Shown here one piece after another: positions 24,455-34,245 of a stretch of DNA of 53,867 nt. The translations under genes were made by a program, and so were the position numbers. Origin of the DNA: Planctomycetota bacterium (lineage in GTDB: Bacteria > Planctomycetota > UBA1135 > UBA2386). Position 1 is the first letter of the stretch. Each line of letters begins with the position of its first letter. Under the pieces are notes generated by a model. That model worked only from the letters and a program-made list of their open reading frames with translations. It was not told the origin of the DNA and did not search any database. The stretch covers positions 1-53,867 of the forward strand of contig VGZG01000015.1 of NCBI GenBank assembly GCA_016872675.1, given 5' to 3'.

Positions 24455-26368
24455 ATGCAAACAGTCATCAAGGCAATTGCGTGTGGGCTGGCGGCTCTGT
24501 TGTTGCTCGCGGTTAGCAATGCCCAGGACCCGGCGGCGCCGCCGCAGCCTGCTGCGCAGCAACCGGCGAGCCCGCAGCACCCGGCTCAGCAGCCGGCGGC
24601 GCAAGGCCAGAAGCCGGATGACATTCGCGCCGAGGCCGAGAGCGAGCGCTCGAGCCGTCTGACGCTGCGGCTGAAGGACCGCGACCTCCGCGAGGTCGTG
24701 GCCAGCATCAGCAAGAAGGCCAACGCCAACATCATCATGGATCCCTCGATCGAGGCGATCGTGACCATCGACCTGCAGGACGTGCCGTGGCGCCAGGCGC
24801 TGAAGCTCGTCGCCGAGCAGGCCGGCTGCATCGTGACCGAGGTCGATGGCGGCGTGCTCAAGATCGAGAACCCGCCCAAGACCACGTTCTCGTTCGAGAA
24901 CACGGACATCCAGAAGGTCGTCGACACGATCGCCAAGATTTCAGGCGCCAACATCGTCGTCGCGCCCGAGGTAAAGGGCTCGATCACGGTGCGCCTGAAG
25001 AACATCCCTTGGCGCGACGCCCTCGAGGCCGTCGTCAAGACGCTCGGCTTCGTGGTGGTGGAGGAGGCGCGCGGCGTGCTGCGCGTGATCCCGCCGTCCA
25101 ACGTCCAACAGGATCTCGTCTCCGAGTCGTTCATGCTGCGCTACGTGCGCCCGCGCTCGACCCTGGTGCCGTTCATCCAATCGGAGTACCTCGACGACCT
25201 GCGCAACCGCCAGCCGATGCAGCCTGGTCAGCTGATGTTCTCGCTGATCGACACGCTGAAGAAGATGGTCACGCCCGACATCGGCTCGCTGGAGTACATC
25301 CAGGAGCAGAACGTCATCGTCGTCAAGGACACGCGCATGGTGGTCGACAGCATTCGTCGCACCATTGAGCTGATCGACGTCGAGCCGGCGCAGATCCAGC
25401 TGGACGTCCGCTTCGTCACCACGACCAACGAGGACATCCTCGATGTCGGCATCAATCCGGGCGGCAGCGGTTACACCGCCTCGCTCGGCCTCGGCCAGAT
25501 TCCGACCAACCTGCCGTTCAACCTGGGTTCGGGCGGCTGGGACGATCGCATCATCGCCAATCCGACGGGCGACAACAGCGGCCAGGGCGTGGGTCCGTTC
25601 GCGGACGCGACGCGCAACCCTGGCGAGACGTCGATCCCGAACGTCGTGTTCGGCGCGCTGAACATGACGCAGGTCACGGCGACGCTGCGCCTGCTGAAGA
25701 AGGACACGCGCTCGGAGATCGTCCAGGCGCCGCAGATCGTCACGCTGGACCACCAGCCGGCGACGATCTTCGTCGGCGAGGCGGTCCGCTATGCCCAGGC
25801 CCGCGTTGAGCAGGGCCAGGCGGGCGGCCTGCTGCTGGCGCTCGAGGAAGGCGACGAGTCGCCGGTCAGCGTCGGCTTCCAGCTGCTGACCACGCCGCAC
25901 GTCGTGCCGGGCACCGACAAGGTGATCATGCAGGTCGTCCCGCAGCGCACGGCGCTGACGGGCACCGGCAACTCGTCGCTGGCTCCGGCCGGCTTCGACG
26001 TGTTCACCGTCGGCACCGGCGGCCAGGAGGGCGTGATCGCCCTGCCGCGCGTCGCGTCGAGCACGCTGTCGACGACCGTCCTGCTGCGCAGCGGCCAGAC
26101 CGCCGTCCTCGGCGGCCTGAAGACCAAATCGGAGACCGAGACGGTCACCAAGCTGCCGCTCCTGGGCGACATTCCGGTGCTCGGCTACCTGTTCAAGGGC
26201 AAGTCGAAGCAGGACACGACGTCCACCCTGCTGGTGTTCATCACGCCCGAGCTGCTCCGCGGCGACGGCGACGTCAAGAAGGCGATGCTGCGCGCCCTCG
26301 AGGAGCGCCGGATCGACCACTCGAACATGGCGCAGCAGCGCGAAGCGATCTTCGGCAGGAGCCTGTGA
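24455..26368 (+). CDS. pilQ: type IV pilus secretin PilQ
   Basis: 637 residues from ATG 24455 with AAGGAT five bases upstream. Signal peptide (AIACGLAALLLLAVSNAQ), a Pro/Ala/Gln-rich linker, two successive STN-type domains with matching endings (TIDLQDVPWRQALKLVAEQ and TVRLKNIPWRDALEAVVKTL), an N0/N1-like region, and the secretin core (IVQAPQIVTLDHQPATIFVG, SSTLSTTVLLRSGQTAVLGGL, PLLGDIPVLGYLFKGKSK, LLVFITPELL). It forms the outer-membrane gate for the pilus, so the cell is diderm. Two duplicated STN modules in place of AMIN domains are a notable layout. Confidence 0.92.
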   Translation: MQTVIKAIACGLAALLLLAVSNAQDPAAPPQPAAQQPASPQHPAQQPAAQGQKPDDIRAEAESERSSRLTLRLKDRDLREVVASISKKANANIIMDPSIEAIVTIDLQDVPWRQALKLVAEQAGCIVTEVDGGVLKIENPPKTTFSFENTDIQKVVDTIAKISGANIVVAPEVKGSITVRLKNIPWRDALEAVVKTLGFVVVEEARGVLRVIPPSNVQQDLVSESFMLRYVRPRSTLVPFIQSEYLDDLRNRQPMQPGQLMFSLIDTLKKMVTPDIGSLEYIQEQNVIVVKDTRMVVDSIRRTIELIDVEPAQIQLDVRFVTTTNEDILDVGINPGGSGYTASLGLGQIPTNLPFNLGSGGWDDRIIANPTGDNSGQGVGPFADATRNPGETSIPNVVFGALNMTQVTATLRLLKKDTRSEIVQAPQIVTLDHQPATIFVGEAVRYAQARVEQGQAGGLLLALEEGDESPVSVGFQLLTTPHVVPGTDKVIMQVVPQRTALTGTGNSSLAPAGFDVFTVGTGGQEGVIALPRVASSTLSTTVLLRSGQTAVLGGLKTKSETETVTKLPLLGDIPVLGYLFKGKSKQDTTSTLLVFITPELLRGDGDVKKAMLRALEERRIDHSNMAQQREAIFGRSL

Positions 26369-26423
26369 GCCCGGCAGAGCCGCGGCGGGCCCTGCCTCGC
26401 GCCCGCCGCCGGCCAATCTGGCG

Positions 26424-26452
26424 TTGAGCAGGGCGCTGCTCCGCATTACCAT
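26424..26452 (+). promoter_or_regulatory. candidate promoter of rne
   Basis: TTGAGC (26424-26429), a 17-base spacer and TACCAT (26447-26452), 4/6 matches each, with the predicted start at about 26459, the first base of the leader hairpin. By eye only. Confidence 0.4.
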
Positions 26453-26458
26453 AGTGGC

Positions 26459-26481
26459 GCTCCCCGGATGTCATGGGGAGC
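26459..26481 (+). promoter_or_regulatory. 5' leader hairpin upstream of rne
   Basis: GCTCCCC (26459-26465) pairs perfectly with GGGGAGC (26475-26481) around a nine-base loop. There is no T-tract, so it is unlikely to be a terminator of pilQ. At the predicted 5' end it could shield the transcript from 5'-end-dependent RNase E. Confidence 0.4.
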
Positions 26482-26795
26482 ACGGTCTTGGCGGTCCCCG
26501 GCTGCCGACCGTCCCGATGGACCCTCCACGCCTGTGATGGCCAGCCTGAGCCCTTGCACCGCGCCGATCGGCGCGTCATCGCGCGAATCCTCGCGCGCGG
26601 CTCCGGTTCCGTCGACTCGGCGTGGGCTTGTTTTCACCCCTCCCCAATCGGTCGACACGGCGCCGTGGATCGGGCTTTGCCCTGCCACCGGCGCGCCGCC
26701 GCGGACGTTCGCGTCCGCCCGGTCGCCTGCGCGCGCTGCAGCGATCCTGGGGGCCGCCGTTCCGCACGGCGGCATTCCGCACGAAAAGGATTCCC

Positions 26796-28886
26796 TTGAA
26801 GAGGATGCTCATCAACGCCATCGATCCGGAAGAGAGCCGGATCGCAGTGGTGGAGGACGGCGTGCTGCAGGAGCTGCACGTCGAGTTGGCCAACCGCGAG
26901 GCCTATCTAGGTAACATCTACAAAGGCAAGGTCGTCAACATCGAGTCCAGCATCGGCGCGGCATTCGTCGCGTTCGGCGGGCGGATGAACGGCTTCCTGC
27001 ACGTCAGCGACGTGTTGCCTGCCTACGGCCGCCCCGAATTCCAGCTCGAGGATGTCATCGAGGGTCGCGCCCGCGTCGACGTCGACGACAGCCCCGAGTC
27101 GACGCAGCAGGCCTTGGTCGACGACGACGACGACGATGCGGGCGGCGCCGCGCCGGCGGCGCGCGCGCACGAGGAACCGCGTGAGGAGTCGAACGTCTCC
27201 ATCGCCGACGGCGACCACGACGACGCCGAGCCGGTCGACCCGAACGCGGGCGACGACCATGCTGGCGACGCCGACGCGGGCGACGAGGTGGTGCCCGAGC
27301 CCGACGACGAGCCGCACGCCGCCGACGCCGGCGAAGGGGACGCCGCCGACGGGGGCGACGGCTTCGGCGATGGCATCAACGGTGAGAAGCCGCTCGCCAT
27401 GGCGGCGGCTGGTGAGCCCGGCGGCGACGAACTTGCCGGCGGCGAGCCCCACGGCGGCGATGCGCCGGCTGGCGAACCGGGCGGCGGCGCGCCGGCGACG
27501 GCGCCGGACGGCCAGGGCGGCCAGCCCAACGGCCAACAGCAGGACGGCGACCGGCGCGGCCGGCGCGGCCGACGCGGTGGCCGGGATCGCGGCGGCGACC
27601 GACGCCCTCGCGGCCCGCGGCCGACGATCGACCAGCTGCTCAAGAAGGGCCAGGAAGTCGTCGTCCAGATCACCAAGGAAGGCATCGGCAGCAAGGGCCC
27701 GACGCTGACGACCTACGTGTCGCTGCCCGGCCGTTGCCTCGTGCTGATGCCGAGCCTGCCCAAGTGCGGCGTGTCGCGGAAGATCGAGGACGGCCACGAA
27801 CGCAAGCGGCTCAAGCGCATCGTTCGCGAGCTCGACGAGACCGGCGACGGTGGCATCGGCTTCATCGTGCGCACCGCCGGCGTCAACAAGAGCCTGCAGG
27901 ACCTGCAGCGCGACCGCGACTACCTCAAGAAGATCTGGGAGATGGTCGCCCAGCGGCTCAAGTTCACGCGCGCCCCGGCGCTGCTGTACCAGGAGTCGGA
28001 CCTCGTGCTGAAGGCGATGCGCGACCAGTTCACGCCCGACATCGCCGATGTCGTCGTCGACTGCGAGGACGTGTTCCTGCGCATCCGCGACTTCGCCGAG
28101 AAGCTGATGCCGCACATGGCGGATCGCATCAAGCAGCACGCGATGACGACGCCGCTGTACCACCACTTCGGCATCGAGAAGGACGTCGAGTCGCTCTACC
28201 AGCCCAAGGTCGAGCTGCCCAACGGCGCGTCGATCGTCATCGACCAGGCCGAGGCGCTGGTCGCCATCGACGTCAACTCCGGCAAGTACAAGGCTGGCGG
28301 CGACACCGACGAGACCGCGTATCGCACCAATCTCGATGCGATTCCCGAGATCGTTCGCCAACTGCGTCTGCGCGATCTTGGCGGTCTGATCATCATCGAC
28401 TTCATCGACATGGCGCACGAGAAGCAGCGCCGCGGCGTCGAGCGCAAGTTGATCGACGCGCTGCGCGGCGACCGCGCGCGCATCAAGGTCGGCCGGATCA
28501 GTCCGTTCGGCATGCTGGAGATCACGCGCCAGCGCGTCGGTCCGGGCCTCAAGCGCACGGTGTTCATGCAGTGTCCGCACTGCAAGGGCGCTGGCTGGTC
28601 GCGCACTGTGCAGAGCAAGGCGTTGTCGGTGCTGCGTGAGTCGCGCGCGCTCGTCAACCTCAAGGGCTTCTCGGTCCTGCAGGTCTTCGTCGCGCCGGCG
28701 GTCGCCGACTACTTGGTCAACTACAAGCGTCGCGCCGTCTTGGAACTCGAGGACGCGGTCGGCAAGTCGATCGTCTTCCGCCCCGAGGTCAGCTACCCGA
28801 TCGACGTCGTGCACTACCGCTTCATGACCGGCGATGGCCAGGAGGCGCGGATCGCCATTCCCGCCGGGCTCGGCGTGAAGGCCTGA
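26796..28886 (+). CDS. rne: RNase E/G endoribonuclease with acidic insertion in the S1 domain
   Basis: 696 residues. TTG 26796 is preferred over ATG 26805: it has AAGGA six bases upstream and gives MKRMLINA, identical to the start of E. coli RNase E. The S1 domain (ANREAYLGNIYKGKVVNIES, AAFVAFGGRMNGFLHVSDV) breaks off at ~residue 85. It resumes at ~275 (LLKKGQEVVVQITKEGIGSKG) after ~190 residues rich in Asp, Gly, Ala and finally Arg (GRRGRRGG). The catalytic core is intact: D492 in AIDVNSGK, D535 in IIIDFIDM, and zinc-link C593-P-H-C596. There is no long C-terminal degradosome scaffold. Single-strand RNA cleavage in mRNA decay and rRNA processing. Confidence 0.92.
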   Translation: MKRMLINAIDPEESRIAVVEDGVLQELHVELANREAYLGNIYKGKVVNIESSIGAAFVAFGGRMNGFLHVSDVLPAYGRPEFQLEDVIEGRARVDVDDSPESTQQALVDDDDDDAGGAAPAARAHEEPREESNVSIADGDHDDAEPVDPNAGDDHAGDADAGDEVVPEPDDEPHAADAGEGDAADGGDGFGDGINGEKPLAMAAAGEPGGDELAGGEPHGGDAPAGEPGGGAPATAPDGQGGQPNGQQQDGDRRGRRGRRGGRDRGGDRRPRGPRPTIDQLLKKGQEVVVQITKEGIGSKGPTLTTYVSLPGRCLVLMPSLPKCGVSRKIEDGHERKRLKRIVRELDETGDGGIGFIVRTAGVNKSLQDLQRDRDYLKKIWEMVAQRLKFTRAPALLYQESDLVLKAMRDQFTPDIADVVVDCEDVFLRIRDFAEKLMPHMADRIKQHAMTTPLYHHFGIEKDVESLYQPKVELPNGASIVIDQAEALVAIDVNSGKYKAGGDTDETAYRTNLDAIPEIVRQLRLRDLGGLIIIDFIDMAHEKQRRGVERKLIDALRGDRARIKVGRISPFGMLEITRQRVGPGLKRTVFMQCPHCKGAGWSRTVQSKALSVLRESRALVNLKGFSVLQVFVAPAVADYLVNYKRRAVLELEDAVGKSIVFRPEVSYPIDVVHYRFMTGDGQEARIAIPAGLGVKA

Positions 28887-28913
28887 CCGGCCTTCGCCAA
28901 CGGCGGATGGGGG

Positions 28914-28933
28914 CGGGCGCCGGCCGGCGCCCG
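28914..28933. terminator. 20-bp perfect palindrome after rne
   Basis: Perfect self-complementary GC sequence centred at 28923/28924, 28 bases after the rne stop and 23 bases before the TTGACA of the rplU promoter. It lacks a T-tract, so it may be a terminator of the GC-rich type, an mRNA 3'-end stabiliser, or a protein site. Confidence 0.35.
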
Positions 28934-28956
28934 GCCCATGCGGCCAGAGGGAAGGC

Positions 28957-28984
28957 TTGACACCCTCTGCCCCTTCGCTACCTT
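28957..28984 (+). promoter_or_regulatory. candidate promoter of rplU-rpmA-obgE
   Basis: Perfect -35 TTGACA (28957-28962), a 16-base spacer and TACCTT (28979-28984) preceded by CGC. The predicted start is near 28991, ~26 bases before rplU. The -10 resembles that before rpsJ. Confidence 0.55.
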
Positions 28985-29016
28985 CTCCGCCCCTTCCTTT
29001 TCGCCCAGAGCGCCGC

Positions 29017-29331
29017 ATGTACGCCGTCGTCGACGACCGCAACCAGCAGTACCGGGTCCAGCCCGGTGACCGCATCCAGATCCACCTCCGCAAGGGCGCC
29101 GCCGAAGGCGACGCGATCACCTTTGACAAGGTCTGCCTGCTCGGCGGCGAAGGCGTCGGCAAGATTGGCACGCCGCACGTCGCCGGCGCCTCGGTCGTCG
29201 GCAAGGTCGTGCGCCAGGTGAAGGGCCCGAAGGTGATCACCGGCAAGTGGAAGCGCCGCAAGAACAGCCGCCGTCGCCGCGGTTTCCGCGCGCAGTACAC
29301 CGTCGTCCAGATCGAGACGATCAACGGCTGA
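29017..29331 (+). CDS. rplU: 50S ribosomal protein L21
   Basis: 104 residues from ATG 29017, the normal L21 length; the frame upstream to 28957 is leader. [50 protein letters not shown] and [13 protein letters not shown] are L21 signatures. rplU-rpmA-obgE is a widely conserved trio. Confidence 0.95.
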   Translation: MYAVVDDRNQQYRVQPGDRIQIHLRKGAAEGDAITFDKVCLLGGEGVGKIGTPHVAGASVVGKVVRQVKGPKVITGKWKRRKNSRRRRGFRAQYTVVQIETING

Positions 29332-29434
29332 TCCGCACGGCTGCGCCGTTGGCGGCCGCGCCCCCTGGGCAAGGCCGGCGACGGAAGGCCTCCCCGACTC
29401 GCAACCCCCGAACACTCGAAGAAAGGAACCTCCC

Positions 29435-29689
29435 ATGGCACACAAGATGGGTCAGGGCTCGACGCAGAACGGCCGGGACAGCAACCCGCAGTACCGTGGC
29501 GTCAAGGCTTATGGTGGCCAGCGCGTGAAGGCTGGCTCGATCATCGTCCGCCAGGTCGGCACCAAGTTCCGCGCCGGTCTCAACGTCCGTCGGGCCGGCG
29601 ACGACTCGCTGTTCTCGGTCGCCGAGGGCATCGTGCGCTTCCAGGGCAACGGCAAGGTCCACGTCGATCCGCTCCCGTCCAACGGCTGA
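29435..29689 (+). CDS. rpmA: 50S ribosomal protein L27
   Basis: 84 residues, AAAGGAA six bases upstream. [36 protein letters not shown] and [17 protein letters not shown]. Starts MAHK with no N-terminal cleavage extension of the Firmicutes kind. L27's N-terminal tail reaches the peptidyl transferase centre. Confidence 0.96.
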   Translation: MAHKMGQGSTQNGRDSNPQYRGVKAYGGQRVKAGSIIVRQVGTKFRAGLNVRRAGDDSLFSVAEGIVRFQGNGKVHVDPLPSNG

Positions 29690-29740
29690 GCCCGTGCCGC
29701 CCGCGCGAGCCGCGGGTGGCGCGTTCGTCGATCCGCAGCC

Positions 29741-30751
<1,011 letters not shown>

Positions 30752-30784
30752 GCGCCCGCCGCGACGCCGTGATGCACGGGTCAG

Positions 30785-30821
30785 GCGGCCTCATGAGGCC
30801 GCGGCCACAGCGAGCCTGTGG
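30785..30821. terminator. tandem hairpins after obgE
   Basis: An 18-bp perfect palindrome at 30785-30802 is followed by CCACAG (30805-30810) / CTGTGG (30816-30821). They lie 33 bases after the obgE stop and lack a T-tract. Plausible end of the rplU-rpmA-obgE transcript or an RNA-stabilising element. Confidence 0.4.
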
Positions 30822-30919
30822 ACCCCGTGGACATAAGGGCGCTGGGGTGGCTCTGGCGGGGCCGCGAAGGGCTGCGGGCGGCGGCCCGGAAATGCCGATA
30901 CGGCCGGCGGAGGACCCGC

Positions 30920-32101
30920 GTGACCAGCCCGAACCAGCCACCCGCTGACGTTCCTGCCGCCGCAACCACCGCCGCGACGGCCAATGCGACGGCCAGAGCG
31001 CCCGCCGGGGCGCTGCCCGCCAGTCGCCTGCCGAAGCTGCGCGACTTCCTGCGCATCATGGTGAAGGAGGGCGCGTCCGACCTGGTGCTCAAGGCCAATG
31101 GCTGCCCCGCGGTTCGCGTCGCTGGCGTCATCCGCTTCCTCGGCGACCAGCCGCTGCCGGCGGAGTTGATGCGCTCGTACATCGACGAGGTGCTCGGCGA
31201 CCATCTGCTCGCCGAGTTCAAGCGCGCGGGCGCCGCCGACTCCTCGCTGGCGCTGCCGGGCGTCGGGCGCTTCCGCTGCAACGCCTTCCGTCAGTGCGGT
31301 GAGCACGGCCTCGTCTTCCGCGCCATCAAGAACGAGATCCCTTCGTTCAATGACCTCAACCTGCCGGTTGAGCCGCTGAAGCGACTGGCCGCGCTCAAGC
31401 GCGGCCTCGTCCTTGCCACCGGCGTCTCCGGATCCGGCAAGTCGACGACGCTCGCGTCGATGCTCGAGTACGTCAATCGGACGATGAACAAGCACATCGT
31501 CACGATCGAGGACCCGATCGAGTTCCGCTTCGAGGACAAGCGCTCGATCATCAGCCAGCGCGAGATCGGCGTCGACGTGACCAGCTTCGCCGAGGCCCTG
31601 CGGCAGGCGATGCGCCAGTCGCCGGACGTGATCCTCATCGGCGAGATGCGCGACGCCGAGACCGTGTCGGCGGCCCTGTCGGCGGCCGAGACCGGCCACC
31701 TGGTCTTCTCGACGCTGCACACGGTCAACGCCATGCAGACCGTCGAGCGCATCGTCTCGTTCTTCCCGCCGCACCAGCACGAGCTGCTGCGCCTGCAATT
31801 AGCGCTCAACCTCGCCGGCGTCTGCTCGCAGCGTCTGATCAAGAACAAGGACGGCACGGCCATGGTCCCGGCGGTCGAGTTGATGATCAACACGCCGACC
31901 GTGCGCGAACTGCTCGAACAGGGCCAGACGCGCCAACTGCCGAAGGCGCTCGCCGAGGGCAGCTACTACGGCACGATGACGTTCAACCAGTCGCTGATCC
32001 GCCTGTTCCATGCCGGCAACATCAGCCTTGAGGACGCCCTCGCCGCGTCGGACAACCCGGACGACCTCAAGTTGCAGATGCGCGGCATCACGCAGGGCTA
32101 G
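30920..32101 (+). CDS. pilT: type IV pilus retraction ATPase, PilT/PilU family
   Basis: 393 residues from GTG 30920 with GGAGG six bases upstream (GTG 30818 would add unlikely Arg-rich sequence). An Ala/Thr-rich N-terminal linker precedes the core LRIMVKEGASDLVLKA. Walker A GVSGSGKST (~168-176), Asp box VTIEDPIEF, Walker B DVILIGEMRD and His box HLVFSTLHT are intact. The C-terminal MTFNQSLIRLFHAGNISLEDAL ... NPDDLKLQMRGI resembles PilU more than PilT. It should depolymerise pili made with the pilMNOQ machinery encoded 4.5 kb upstream. Confidence 0.88.
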   Translation: MTSPNQPPADVPAAATTAATANATARAPAGALPASRLPKLRDFLRIMVKEGASDLVLKANGCPAVRVAGVIRFLGDQPLPAELMRSYIDEVLGDHLLAEFKRAGAADSSLALPGVGRFRCNAFRQCGEHGLVFRAIKNEIPSFNDLNLPVEPLKRLAALKRGLVLATGVSGSGKSTTLASMLEYVNRTMNKHIVTIEDPIEFRFEDKRSIISQREIGVDVTSFAEALRQAMRQSPDVILIGEMRDAETVSAALSAAETGHLVFSTLHTVNAMQTVERIVSFFPPHQHELLRLQLALNLAGVCSQRLIKNKDGTAMVPAVELMINTPTVRELLEQGQTRQLPKALAEGSYYGTMTFNQSLIRLFHAGNISLEDALAASDNPDDLKLQMRGITQG

Positions 32102-32183
32102 GTGTCGCGGCTGGGCCAACCGTGACGGTCATCGCCGCGCCGCGTGGCGCGGCGGGGTTGCGCGGGCTACGCTCGCGCCCGCC

Positions 32184-34145
32184 ATGGAGCGGCTGCGCAC
32201 GTTCGGCATCGTCGCGCACATCGACGCGGGCAAGACCACGCTGACCGAGCGCATCCTGCACGACGCGGGCGCGCAAGCGCACGTCGGCAGCGTCGATGAC
32301 GGCACCGCGGCGATGGACTGGCTGCCGGCCGAGCGCAGCCGTGGCATCTCGATCACCGCCGCCGCCACGCGCGTGCACTGGGGCGGCGCCGTGCTGCAGA
32401 TCGTCGATACGCCAGGCCACGTCGACTTCGTCGCCGAGGTCGAGCGCTGCCTACACGTCCTCGACGGCGTGGTCGTGGTGGTCGATGGCATCCGCGGCGT
32501 CGAGTCGCAGACGGTGGCCGTATGGCAACAGGCGGCGACGCGCGGCCTGCCGCGGCTCGTCTTCGTCAACAAGCTCGATCGCGATGGCGCCGACGCCGGC
32601 GCGTGCGTGGCCGAACTGCGGGAACGCCTCGACTGCGCGCCGTTGCCGATCGTCGTGCCGCTGTACGACGGCGGTCGGCGCTTCGCCGGCCTCGGCGACG
32701 CGCTGTCTGGGGCGGTGCAGTGGTTCGAAGGGCGGCCCGACCCGGCGGACGTTCCGCGCCTGCAGGCAGAACTGAGCGCTGCGCACGAGCGCGTCGTCGA
32801 TGCCGCCACCTTTGTCGACGAGTCCATCCTGGCCGACGCGCTCGCCGGCCGGCGCATCGATCCGGCGCGCCTGCGCGCCGCCCTGCGGCCGCGGTTCCTC
32901 GCCGGCCAACTGGTGCCGGTGCTGTGCGGGTCGGCGCTGTGGAACCGCGGCGTCGACTGGCTGCTCGACGCGGTCGTCGGTTGGCTGCCCGACATCGCTG
33001 AACTGCCGCGCGCCGGCCTGTGGGCGGTAGCGCGCGCCGGCGACCCGGCCGCCGCGCTTTGCGGCCTCGTGTTCAAGGTGCAGCACGCCGGCGAGGTGTG
33101 GAACTTCGTTCGTGTCGTCCGCGGGACCTTGCGCCCTGGCGCGCCGTGGGTGCGCGCGGCGCGACCGGACGAAGCGCGCGCCGCCGCCGCGCTCTGGTCG
33201 ATGCGGGCCGACCGCCACGACGCGGTGATGGCCGCCGGGCCGGGCGAGATCGTGGTCGTGCCGGGTGAGTTCCACCTGCGGACCGGCGACAGCCTTTGCG
33301 CTCCCGACGCAGTCGAGGCGCTGCCAGCGCCGCGCTTCCCGGCGCCGGTCCTCGGGGTGACTTTCGAACCGGAAGACGCTGCCGATCTGCCGCGCTTGAC
33401 TCAGGCGGCCCGCGACGTCGCGGCCGACGACCCGACGCTGCGCGTCGAGCGCGAAGGCGATCGGCTGCGCGTGCGCGGCATGGGCGAGTTGCACCTCGAG
33501 GTCGTCGCCGACGCCGTCAAGGCGCGCACCGGGGCGGCGTTTCACGTTTCGCGGCCGCAGGTCGACCGGCGCGCGGCCATCGCGGCCGCGGCCGAGGCGT
33601 CGATCGAGGTTCGTGCGCTCTCCGGCGGCGTCGAGCGCAGCGCCCGCTGTCGCGTGGTCGTCGCGCCGGTCGGCGACGTCGGCGTGCCGGCGGTCGTGCG
33701 CGCCGTCGGGGCTGGCGTCGGCGTCGCGGCGGCGACCGAAGAGCTGCAGCAGCTCGCGGCCGTCGGCGCGCAGCCAGGCCCGCTCCACGGCTGTATGGTG
33801 ACCGTCGCCGAGGCCGTCGGCGATCGCGCCGGCATCGTCGAGCCGCTGGTGCAGCAGGCGGCTGCGAAGGCGTTCGCGGCGGCGCTGGAGCGAGCGGGGG
33901 TCATCGCGCTCGAGCCGCACGTTCGCTTTGACGTCACCTGCCCGGAGGACGCGACGACGCCGGTCGTTGCCGACCTTGGCATGCGCGGCGCTACCGTGAC
34001 GATCGTTGCCGCTGGTCGCCTGGGCGGTCGCGTCGAGGGGCGCGCCCCGTTACGTCGTATGTTGGGCTATGTCACCAGGTTACGCTCCATGACGCGAGGC
34101 TTGGGGCAGGCCCACATGCGCCCGGTCGGCTACGCGCCGAGTTGA
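32184..34145 (+). CDS. EF-G-like translational GTPase (divergent paralogue)
   Basis: 653 residues from ATG 32184, shorter than standard EF-G (~690-700). G1 AHIDAGKTT (11-19), switch I RSRGISITAAATRV, G3 DTPGHVDFVAEV, G4 NKLDRDGAD; domain III GMGELHLEVVADAVK; domain V ending YVTRLRSMTRGLGQAHM. All five EF-G domains seem present but diverged. It lies directly before rpsJ, where fusA-tuf often sits, yet rpsL, rpsG and tuf are absent. It could be one of the duplicated EF-Gs known in planctomycetes and spirochaetes (translocation versus recycling) or a fusA2/TetM-like protein; these cannot be separated by eye. Confidence 0.8.
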   Translation: MERLRTFGIVAHIDAGKTTLTERILHDAGAQAHVGSVDDGTAAMDWLPAERSRGISITAAATRVHWGGAVLQIVDTPGHVDFVAEVERCLHVLDGVVVVVDGIRGVESQTVAVWQQAATRGLPRLVFVNKLDRDGADAGACVAELRERLDCAPLPIVVPLYDGGRRFAGLGDALSGAVQWFEGRPDPADVPRLQAELSAAHERVVDAATFVDESILADALAGRRIDPARLRAALRPRFLAGQLVPVLCGSALWNRGVDWLLDAVVGWLPDIAELPRAGLWAVARAGDPAAALCGLVFKVQHAGEVWNFVRVVRGTLRPGAPWVRAARPDEARAAAALWSMRADRHDAVMAAGPGEIVVVPGEFHLRTGDSLCAPDAVEALPAPRFPAPVLGVTFEPEDAADLPRLTQAARDVAADDPTLRVEREGDRLRVRGMGELHLEVVADAVKARTGAAFHVSRPQVDRRAAIAAAAEASIEVRALSGGVERSARCRVVVAPVGDVGVPAVVRAVGAGVGVAAATEELQQLAAVGAQPGPLHGCMVTVAEAVGDRAGIVEPLVQQAAAKAFAAALERAGVIALEPHVRFDVTCPEDATTPVVADLGMRGATVTIVAAGRLGGRVEGRAPLRRMLGYVTRLRSMTRGLGQAHMRPVGYAPS

Positions 34146-34210
34146 CCGGGGAGCGCGGCGGCTGTGGCGATGCCGGCCGGCTGCCGCTGTGGATTTATCG
34201 ATTTGCCAAC

Positions 34211-34239
34211 TTGACCGCGAGGGGCGGGATCGCTACCCT
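34211..34239 (+). promoter_or_regulatory. candidate promoter of the S10-spc-alpha cluster
   Basis: TTGACC (34211-34216), a 17-base spacer and TACCCT (34234-34239) preceded by CGC. The predicted start is near 34246, giving a ~138-base leader to rpsJ. Same pattern as the rplU promoter. Confidence 0.55.
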
Positions 34240-34245
34240 GCCGCA

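Larger units (their letters stand above)
26369..26795 (+). promoter_or_regulatory. 427-base region with rne promoter and long structured leader
   Basis: No gene-sized coding sequence is convincing here. A candidate promoter (26424-26452) is followed at once by a strong hairpin (26459-26481) and a second stem, ACGGTC 26482-26487 with GACCGT 26507-26512. The rest, to 26795, is GC-rich untranslated sequence. If the promoter is right, the rne leader is about 335 bases. In E. coli a long structured rne leader mediates RNase E autoregulation; the same role here is inference. Confidence 0.45.

Noticed and set aside
26468-26914. plus-strand frames across the rne leader
   Set aside because: No family similarity, Pro/Ser/Arg-rich, no ribosome binding site, and they overlap the rne start in another frame.
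26907-29441. 844-residue minus-strand frame opposite rne, rplU and rpmA
   Set aside because: Low-complexity shadow; it spans three well-supported plus-strand genes and a promoter.
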